From Anniella stebbinsi (lineage: Eukaryota > Chordata > Lepidosauria > Squamata > Anniellidae): a DNA stretch of 64,000 nt. Shown here piece by piece: positions 56,898 through 64,000 of the stretch. A model generated the notes under the pieces. It searched no databases. It saw only the letters and a list, made by a program, of their open reading frames with translations, and had not been told where the DNA came from. Position numbers and translations under genes: made by a program. The stretch covers positions 196,237,654 through 196,301,653 of the forward strand of contig JARDYH010000001.1 in assembly GCA_029215795.1 (NCBI GenBank), in the 5' to 3' direction. How positions within the stretch are numbered: position 1 is the first letter of the stretch; each line of letters opens with the position of its first letter.

Positions 56898-57523
56898 AAT
56901 TGTATTGACCTCAATGGGACTTACTTCTGAGTATAAATATATAGGCCTGCACGTTAGGCTGACAGTTGATTAAACATAGTTTTAATTGCTTAATCATCTG
57001 CCTTTTAACCAATGAATCTGTTAATTAAATAAAAATAAATTTGCATGTCAGCAAAGCCTCAATGTAGGTGCCTTTTTCAGATGCCAAAGGAAGCACAGGA
57101 TAATTCACAATTTACATAGCAATCATAAGGACAAAGAGTTCAATTCAAAGAATGTTCTGATCTCAGGGGCTCCATCGTGTCCTAAGCTCTGCTGGATTCT
57201 TGCTGGCTAGGAGGGAAGACAATGGAGGCATAGATCCAACCTCCTAGAAGAAGCAACCATGGTGGTGGTTGGGAAGAGCCAGGAGAGGGGGGAGTTGACT
57301 TCAGAAAAAAAAACTCTCCAAGGTGAAAGCTTTGCCTCTAACGTGTCCAAAGATGAAAAGGAGAAAGTAAGTTGTAAAACTGCCCTGGCCAATTAAAAGC
57401 ATGCCCTATTCTTTCGTCAATGAAAACGGCCTCCAAGACACACCCCCAAACACAGAAGCGGATTTACTGGTTTACATTTGGGTTTTTATTGCGCACTTCC
57501 AAGATGAAACAGACTTTCCCATA
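56898..57523. other. Unassigned intergenic stretch
   Basis: It begins with the short dispersed fragment 'caatgggacttacttctgag' (56911-56930). No gene was seen in the rest. Confidence 0.45.
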
Positions 57524-57845
57524 GGCTGACCAGATAAAATTCAGGTCAGGGCTCATGTAACTTTAACAGTTGTAGAGAAAAGGGAATTTCAGCCAGTGTC
57601 ATTTGTATGCAATGAGTTCCTGGTGAAATTCCCTCTTCATCACAACAGTTAAAGTTGCAGGCACTATACTAGAGTGGCCATATACAAAAGAAGGCAGGGC
57701 CCCTGCAACTTTAACTGTTGTGAAACTGTTTCACCAACTGTTTCACCAGGAACTAATTGCATACAAATGACACTGGCTGAAATTCCCTTTTCTCTACAAC
57801 TGTTAAAGTTACATGAGCCCTGACCTGGATTTTATCTGGTCACCC
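57524..57845. mobile_element. Palindromic transposon, family P (copy 5)
   Basis: TA flanks (57522-57523, 57846-57847). It begins GGCTGACCAGATAAAATTCA and ends 'tctggtcaccc'. A short internal duplication 'aactgtttcac' near 57725 interrupts one arm. It is closest to the 61928 copy. Confidence 0.87.
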
Positions 57846-58139
57846 TACCCTAAATGTGATGGAGCTCTAAGTCTTCTAAGGGGGGGGGGGTGTTTCTAGA
57901 TAATCCTATAGCCCCTGAGATGCTTTCTTGGGACTGTAGAATTGCTCTACTAATAAACAGAAGCCTCCTCCAAATGTGTATTGCTCAATCCACAGATCAT
58001 TGCAACACATACAAACTTAGAATTTTAGAATACTATTATACAATATCAAGAGTTACACATAAGGTTAAAACAACAGAACTATGAAATATATATTAATCTT
58101 TAATAGAAATGATGGTAAGGTGGGTGAATGGCAAACATA

Positions 58140-58960
58140 CAGAAACCTTTAATAGCCTGTCAATCACATTGCCTTCATATCTCTGAATCTTTATAACGTT
58201 TCACACTGATAGTATCCCAAAAATCTGTTCTACATCTAGTAGCTTTCACTGCAAATAGTGCAACCCTCTGTGTCACATATGGGTTGGTTGAATATAATAA
58301 ATATCTCAATTTCTCCTTAACATCCCTATATATCACTTTCTTTAAAAGAGGCTCTAAATAACTTTTTCTTATGTCTGTATACAATGGACAGTCAAATATG
58401 TAATGCGCCAAGTCCTCTAGAACTGGATCTCCACAAACATACAACCTGTCTTCTGCTGGTATGCCATGAAATCTCCCCCATTTCATCACAGTATCTTATT
58501 TGTTCAAATTTTAGACATGTAAGAGCTTTCTGATGTTCCATTTTCATGGGAGCTGATATTGGTGCAGATATTTTGTGCTAGCTAACCATTTCACTGTTCT
58601 TGAGGATGTGAGCACAGTTATACTGGTTTGCGCTCCTATATCAAACACTCTTTTGTTTGAAAATATTTCTGCTACCTGACAGTGTTGGATTGAATACCTG
58701 GTCAGAAAATCCAAAGTTTGGAAAGAGTTTAAAACGTTTTTACAGCCCAAAGTTCCCTTGTTCAATTGATTTCTGTCAATTGTGCATGGGAAGCCATTGT
58801 TGGAAAGCAAGTCCATTGATGAATGAGTACATCCCTCCTGAGAGCTATTGGGAGGGAGAAGGGGAAGCCCAGAACAAAATGTCATATTTTGCCACATCTT
58901 TCATCCCAGGCATCCCTAGGAGACTTCACAGCACAGAACTAAACTAAGGGCACCTTCATG
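58140..58960 (-). pseudogene. C-terminal remnant of a non-LTR retrotransposon
   Basis: On the minus strand a frame at 58175-58489 reads MKWGRFHGIPAEDRLYVCGD and LEDLAHYIFDCPLYTDIRKS. The Cys...His...Cys spacing ('C-G-D...H-Y-I-F-D-C-P') with 'ED.AHYIFDCP' is a zinc-knuckle type common at the C-terminus of LINE polyproteins. The upstream frame (58544-58897) is shifted. The clade was not determined. Dead by frameshift and truncation. Confidence 0.55.
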
Positions 58961-59119
58961 TAGAGCTTATGTAGTGTAATCACTGACGTTTGCAGGTCCT
59001 TTTCATGATGTTGTCATCATCCTGTGCCTCTCCTGTCATTTTCTAGATTTATTGTCATGATTTAATTCGTCAAAACTGCAGTAACAAAAACATGCTACCA
59101 GGGTAGCTGCAATATTGCA

Positions 59120-59133
59120 GCGCCGTCTGCTGG
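59120..59133 (-). promoter_or_regulatory. CTCF-like core motif
   Basis: The minus-strand reading CCAGCAGACGGCGC fits the CTCF core closely. It lies in a short dispersed repeat shared with about 31690 ('ggctgtataaatggaaccta' against 'ggctgtataatgaaacatac'). Binding is inferred only from the motif. Confidence 0.35.
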
Positions 59134-59301
59134 CTGTATAAATGGAACCTATGAAATTCACCACAAGAAAGTGGCCAAAAAAGGGGAGGGGGGAAAGGCG
59201 GAGGGACATGTATTGTACCCATCACAATCCTGGAAAGAATTCACAAGAAGAAAGCCCAGTGAGGGTGTGGGATTTTCGCTTCAATGTAGAGAAGCACTAA
59301 G

Positions 59302-59697
59302 GCCAGATCTACACGTCGTCCTCGATGCGCCCTCCCTGTGCTACAAGCTGCTTTGGAGCACTGCACTTCGTCTAGTGTGGCTCAAGCCTCGGAGGCTCTG
59401 CTCGCACTCGCGCTGCCGCCGCCGCCCTTTCATCCCAGCTGGTCCCAGGGAGGGTGGAGGGAGGGTTGTAAACAAAAGCTAGCAATTGGAAATCCCTCTC
59501 CCAATCGCTGGCTTTTGTTTACAACCCTCCCCCTCCCTCTTCCCTCCCCGGGACTGGCCTGGATGAAAGGGCGGCGGCGGCGGCGGCGTGGGCGCGGGCA
59601 GAGCCTCCGAGGCTTGAGCCACACTAGGCGGGGTGAAGTGCTCTGAAACGGCTTGTGGCGCAGGGAGGGTGCATCGAGGACGACGTGTAGATCCTGC
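59302..59697. mobile_element. 396-bp fold-back palindrome, CpG-rich
   Basis: The left arm begins GCCAGATCTACACGTCGTCC and the right arm, read inverted, GCAGGATCTACACGTCGTCC. The arms pair nearly throughout to a centre near 59500 ('gcaattggaaatccctctcc'). The flanks are a perfect 5-bp CTAAG (59297-59301, 59698-59702). Both arms carry a (GCC)/(GGC)n run, longer on the right. Open frames on both strands are mirror images from the palindrome. No coding capacity. Confidence 0.88.
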
Positions 59698-60254
59698 CTA
59701 AGTCTACAAATTTGAAGCAGGGACAAGTATGCCACATGGGTGCAATCGATGCAGGAGACTGAAGCATTCTGTCAACCAGGGAGTGTCAAAACTAAGCAGG
59801 GAATGAGAGAAGAGCCTGGCAGTAAGAATCCTGGCACTAAATAATCCCTAATGTGCACCTCTTTAGAAGATGCCCATTATGACTTGCCTATCCCAAAGTT
59901 ACATTAGATCACAAGTGGTACATTCTCACAAGTTTCTTGATGCTGTTACACTTCCCATACCTTTCCAGTGAAAATACATTCCAGAGCGGGAGGAGTTGGC
60001 CCTTTGCCCATACAATGCATAAGCCATTTGTCTGCAGTTAGTCTTCATACGATCATGAGCATCCCTTGAGGTCCACTGCACAGTTCGGCATGCGGCTGAG
60101 GATTCAACTGAGGCCTCGTGGGCAGCAGCTGCGGTGGGTGCTGGAATGGCAGTCTTATGGGACAGACAGGAGCACCGAGTGAGAGCACTGGACTAAGGGC
60201 CTGTTTGTGGCATGTGATGAAATGCAGCAAGGAGAGGCTGCTGACTAAGGCATC

Positions 60255-60490
60255 AGAGAGAGAGAGAGAGGCCTCATCTACACCAAGCAGGATTTTGCAT
60301 TATGACAGTGGTATGACAGCGGTATGAAAGGCAGGAGCCACACCAAGCAAGATATAGCGGTACATTGTATGTGTCAATGGGCCCCAACAGTTGTCAGTGC
60401 ACTTCAATACCTCTATAAAGCAGTAGTGTGGCTCCTGCCTTTCATATACCACTTTCGTAGTGCTATATCCTGCTTGGTGTAGATGAGGCC

Positions 60491-60540
<50 letters not shown>
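60255..60540 (+). repeat. (GA)n microsatellite split by a transposon
   Basis: GA runs at about 60255-60270 and 60491-60540 flank the 60271-60489 element. The two were one repeat before insertion. Confidence 0.85.
60271..60489. mobile_element. Short DNA transposon with perfect 23-bp inverted ends
   Basis: The ends are GCCTCATCTACACCAAGCAG and the exact inverse at the right ('ctgcttggtgtagatgaggc'). The interior has 'caactgttggggcccattga'-like sequence read on one strand and 'gcctttcat' arms. A second, deleted copy is at 39923. The flanks are GAGAG and CAGAG inside a GA repeat. Confidence 0.87.
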
Positions 60541-60541
<1 letters not shown>

Positions 60542-60847
60542 CCATGATCCTTCGCCTGTTTCAGTGGACTCATGAAAGATGGTTTTTCTCTAGAACCCCC
60601 TCCGTTTCCTATGCGAGTGGAGCCTTTTGATCACATGTGGTTGGATTTGCTCCGATACCTCAGCTAAGCCTGCGGAGCAGGGGAGAAAACAGACTATCCC
60701 TATTCAGGGATATTTTGAAAGAGGAAGGAAAAGACGAGCACTCAGGGCGCAAGAGCAGCGCGAGGGGGACCACGTCATATGGAAGAATTAAATCAAAGTC
60801 GCAGCGGGTGTGGATCAAACCACCCATGTGATAAAGGTCTAGGTCCC

Positions 60848-61010
60848 CTCATTGGAGGGCAGTTGCTGTCCTGCCACAAGAGGGAGAGCCTTCTCTGAGG
60901 CGGCCCCCAATTGGGGAATCCCCTCCCCACAAGGGTATAGTTGACGCAACATTACAATCTTTTCAGTGCCGGGCCAACCCTTTCTCTCATTTTCTCAACA
61001 CGGTTTAAGT
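60848..61010 (+). mobile_element. LINE 3'-end fragment
   Basis: 'gggagagccttctctgaggc' and 'aattggggaatcccctcccc' resemble the last codons of a reptile LINE, like the 4022 copy. Truncated at both sides. Confidence 0.45.
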
Positions 61011-61059
61011 TTGGTTACGTTGGTTACTCTGCTCCATTGTTTTAGATGCCTTTAAACGG

Positions 61060-61606
61060 CGCGCTACTGAGGGACAGGCCGCGAAGCCTGTTTCTCAGTA
61101 GATTCCGAGCACCGGAGGGAAGCGGACGGCCCAGCAGGTAAGTGCCTCGCACTGCCACCCTCCCCGTGCAGGCCGCACGCCCCCCGCACCGCCCCCCTGA
61201 CCCGCACTGCCCCCCCGAGCTGCGCCCCCCCTACGCAGCGCCGCCCCCCCCGCCCCCGCGCTCCTAACTGGCTGGGGCGTCCGCTTCCCTCCGGTGCTCG
61301 GAATCTACTGAGAAACAGGCTTCCTGGCCTGTCTCTCAGTAGATTCTGAGCACCGGAGGGAAGCGGATGCCCCAGCAGGCAAGTGCCTCGCGCCGCCAGC
61401 CTCCCGCCACTGCCGCGTAACCCCCCGCCACCCCGGTTTGCCCCCGCCGCCCCCAAGTTGGCCCGGATTGCCCCAGGGCCATCTGGTCACCCTTTTGGGG
61501 GGCTAAATTTCCGGATTTGGCCCCTCAAAACAGTTTTTCCGCCCAGATGCGGATTTACTCCCCATTTCCCGGGCATGTCCGGACAAATCCGGGCGGATGG
61601 TCACCC
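61060..61606. mobile_element. GC-rich element with three copies of a 65-bp module
   Basis: A module with 'tctcagtagattccgagcac' and 'cggagggaagcgga' occurs at about 61088 (plus), 61270-61325 (minus) and 61336 (plus). The right end is 'gggcggatggtcaccct', the GGGTGACCA end of family G. It also holds 'atgtccggacaaatccgg', like the left of the 23212 element. The left end is not defined. Confidence 0.65.
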
Positions 61607-61927
61607 TAGTGCTGACGAGGAAGGAAGGTCTGGAGTGGGAGAGACGTGACATAGGGAGAGAAAGGGCTGCTGCCTGGAAGCAGGTGTGTAGGACGGCAGG
61701 GGCAATGCAGAAGATCACTGTTTGGAGCAATACTGACCCCTGGACCGCTGGGAAAGCTCCCGGCACACAAAGGCTCCAGTCCTGTGAAAGTGGTGCAGTC
61801 TTCCATTTGGACCGACCAATGGGGCCACTTTGGCCTCCTTCCTCTGATGTGTGCCGCCTTTTCAGTGTCTGAAGCCTTTCCCTGTTTCCCTCTCCCATGA
61901 AGTCACCTGTCCTGTCCACCTATGATA

Positions 61928-62243
61928 GGGTGACCAGATAAAGTTACATGTGCCCTGACCTGGATTTTAACAGTTGTAGAGAAAAGGGAATTTCAGCCAG
62001 TGTCATTTGTATGCAATGAGTTCCTGGTGCAATTTCTTCTTCATCACAACAGTTAACGTTGCAGGGGCCCAGTCTTCTTTTGTATATGGTCACTATAGTA
62101 TAGTGCCTGCAACTTTAACTGTTGTGATGAAGAGGGAATTTCACCAGGAACTAATTGCATACAAATGACTCTGGCTGAAATTCCCTTTTCTCTACAACTG
62201 TTAAAGTTACATGAGCCCTCACCTGGATTTTATCTGGTCACCC
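61928..62243. mobile_element. Palindromic transposon, family P (copy 6)
   Basis: TA flanks (61926-61927, 62244-62245). It begins GGGTGACCAGATAAAGTTAC and ends 'tatctggtcaccc'. In the left arm the order of 'cctgacctggattttaac' and 'gttacatg' is rearranged relative to the right arm. Confidence 0.87.
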
Positions 62244-62245
62244 TA

Positions 62246-63176
62246 ACTATGACGTGTCAGAGGGATTGCTAGAAGCACCGAGGTCACCAACCCTGGCGCG
62301 CATTCCTCCCTCACCTTCAGCCCCTGACGAAAGAGGCACGCGGTTTCCTCTCTAAATTCATGACACTCCCTTTCTGAAAGCAGAAACGAGGCACAAGGGC
62401 CCCCAGTTCCTGCGTTTGCTTTCCACACGGGGGCAAAAGAACCATGGCAACTGCGGCCCGCATGTGCAAGGCGGAAATGCAGTGGGGTGGGGGGAGGCAA
62501 TCCCTACTCTTCCTCCCAGTGTGGTGGGAAAAGGACCTGCAAGGATTAAGGGGGGGGGAGAGAGAAAACTCTTCTCCCCTTGTTTTCAGATGTTTCAAGA
62601 CTGGGTGTGACCCCTGTGAGGTTTTTCTATAAAGGAGTAGGCCAGAGGCCTCTCTTGATTAGTGTTGTGGTTGCCTTGGTTACAGTGGCCTATGAAGGGA
62701 GGCTCCAGCGGGTTTAGAGGTCAAGGGGGAGAAGATTCCTTTGTGTGGGTTGGTCAAGTAGGTTAGCAAAGGTGATGAGCAGACAGGTAGGAGCGCTGAG
62801 AGGAATATGGTTGGGAAGGATACTGAAATTATTGTCTTGATACGCTTTGCACGGTCATTAAGATATCTGTGAAAAGATAGTCCTATTCAACCACACGGGT
62901 CAGCTACAGCTCTCCAGATTTTTTGGCCTACGACTCCCATCATCTCTACCTGCTGGTGAGGGATGATGATACCTTGACTGATGTACTCCATAATCAGTGA
63001 TGTCAAAACTGTGCTTACTTGCAACTTACCCTCCATGTGCCACATTTTTTTACAGTCTTCCAAGCCCTAATCCAGACAGGGAGGATGAAATGCACGTAGG
63101 ACCAGCAAGTATACCCCACGTTATCCAGGTCCACATTATTTGATGAACTCTCACTGTATTGCTAGAGCAATCCTAA
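62246..63176. other. Unassigned intergenic stretch
   Basis: A short R1-like fragment lies at about 62905-62965 ('gcctacgactcccatcatct'). No gene was seen. Confidence 0.45.
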
Positions 63177-63340
63177 GAACATGAGAAGCGCCATACTGGA
63201 TCAGACTGAGGGTCCATCTAGTCCAGCGCTCTGTTCACACAGTGGCCAACCAGCCATCACGCAGGAACCAACAAAGCAGGACACGGTGCAACAGCACCCT
63301 CCCACCCATGTTCCCCAGCAACTGCTACACACAGGCTTAC
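63177..63340 (+). repeat. Dispersed retroposon fragment
   Basis: 'gaacatgagaagcgccatac', 'tctagtccagcgctctgttc' and 'cacagtggccaaccagccat' follow in the order of a repeat common in reptile genomes. A weaker piece near 32500 ('agaccaatggtccattccgt') is related. The family name is not certain. Confidence 0.55.
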
Positions 63341-63699
63341 TACCTCAGATACTGTGGGTTGACCAATGCCGCCTTGTTCTCCTTCTCTTGTGGAAGAGGC
63401 AAAGCAATCAAAGAGGGCTCATTTTCCAGGTGAGATGTGGCCTGCGGCCTGGAATTCTCCTACCCCAGGTTTATAGCACTAATGTTAAAACAGAATTCTT
63501 TGAAGCGGGGACGCAAGCGTATCCCATCTCTCACTTTGAAAAATACTCCATGTGAACATGTATTTATTTATTAAGCTATTATTCAGTACTCTGTGTCCAG
63601 CACCATGTCTAACAACAGCAAGAATAAAACGGTTTTTAAAGTAAATAATTATTTTTTCAAATGAACAACAAAACCAAATCAAACTGAGAGCTCCATCAG

Positions 63700-63945
63700 A
63701 CAGGTGAAATCACGGTTCCCTACCGTCGCTTCTCCACCCCTACTCCTGTCCCAGAATACTTCCTCTTTCTTCCCAGAGAAGAAAGAGGAAGAAAACGAAG
63801 ACCATGTGGCTCATTCAGGGGGCGTTTTTTCTCGTGCAGCTTTTCCTGCACACGGCAGGAAATGGCGGCACATTCAGTTTCTAAAAAAAGTCTGATTTTT
63901 GGGGGGTCTATTTTGTCACGGGAATCAGGTGTCAAAGATTAAAAA
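63700..63945. repeat. Dispersed repeat, family X (copy 2)
   Basis: 'ccctaccgtcgcttctccac', 'ttcctctttcttcccagaga', 'ggctcattcagggggcgttt' and 'cacacggcaggaaatggcgg' follow in the same order as in 41966-42262. Confidence 0.6.
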
Positions 63946-64000
63946 ATCCACTTTGGTTGCACGGCAACTCTGTTTTATTGAGCATAATACAGTTGTATGG

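Noticed and set aside
59171..59735. Three frames of about 100 codons on both strands
   Set aside because: They are mirror images produced by the fold-back palindrome at 59302-59697.
61064..61919. Open frames of 130 and 138 codons on the minus strand
   Set aside because: They lie in or across GC-rich repeat modules and have no splice sites or recognisable protein pattern.
17551..64000. Exons of the neighbouring gene expected beyond INO80D (NRP2 in mammals)
   Set aside because: I searched the minus-strand frames for a convergent last exon and saw none. The gap to the next gene seems to exceed this window.

Overview
The window is nuclear DNA of a vertebrate, most likely a non-avian reptile and probably a squamate. 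I infer this from interrupted genes with very long introns and a long UTR, a CR1-type LINE, tRNA-derived SINEs with TTTA tails, many microsatellites, and several families of short DNA transposons. I could not run any database search, so the organism call rests on the style of the repeats.

One protein-coding gene is well supported. Three plus-strand exons (739-956, 3184-3341, 6155-7329) join in frame through matching splice phases and encode about 516 C-terminal residues of INO80D, a subunit of the INO80 chromatin-remodelling complex. The gene starts upstream of the window. The stop codon is at 7327-7329. After it comes about 10 kb of AT-rich sequence that looks like one very long 3' untranslated region, ending near a candidate poly(A) signal at 17446-17451.

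From about 17.5 kb to the end I find no convincing host gene. This is intergenic DNA packed with mobile elements. They include five copies of a 345-355 bp CpG-rich element (17.5, 36.3, 52.4, 54.3 and 55.8 kb) with 5-bp target duplications. Six TA-flanked palindromic elements lie at 22.6, 33.7, 40.5, 40.9, 57.5 and 61.9 kb. A related modular family shares the end GGGTGACCA (19.9, 23.2-25.7 and 34.0-36.2 kb), and one member carries a GC-rich hairpin minisatellite. A minus-strand CR1 LINE (53.8-56.9 kb) is broken by three later DNA-transposon insertions. There are also hAT-like elements, large fold-back palindromes (28.3, 45.3, 47.0 and 59.3 kb), SINEs, a gag-like fragment of an LTR retrotransposon, and LINE 3' ends.

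The elements do not form a genetic system with INO80D. The most notable content is the CCTCTACAAG element family with a duplicated right end, the nested CR1, the deletion-derivative relation between the 19.9 kb and 34.0 kb elements, and the 89/178-bp hairpin minisatellite. Large plus- and minus-strand open frames in the GC-rich repeats are artefacts of composition.
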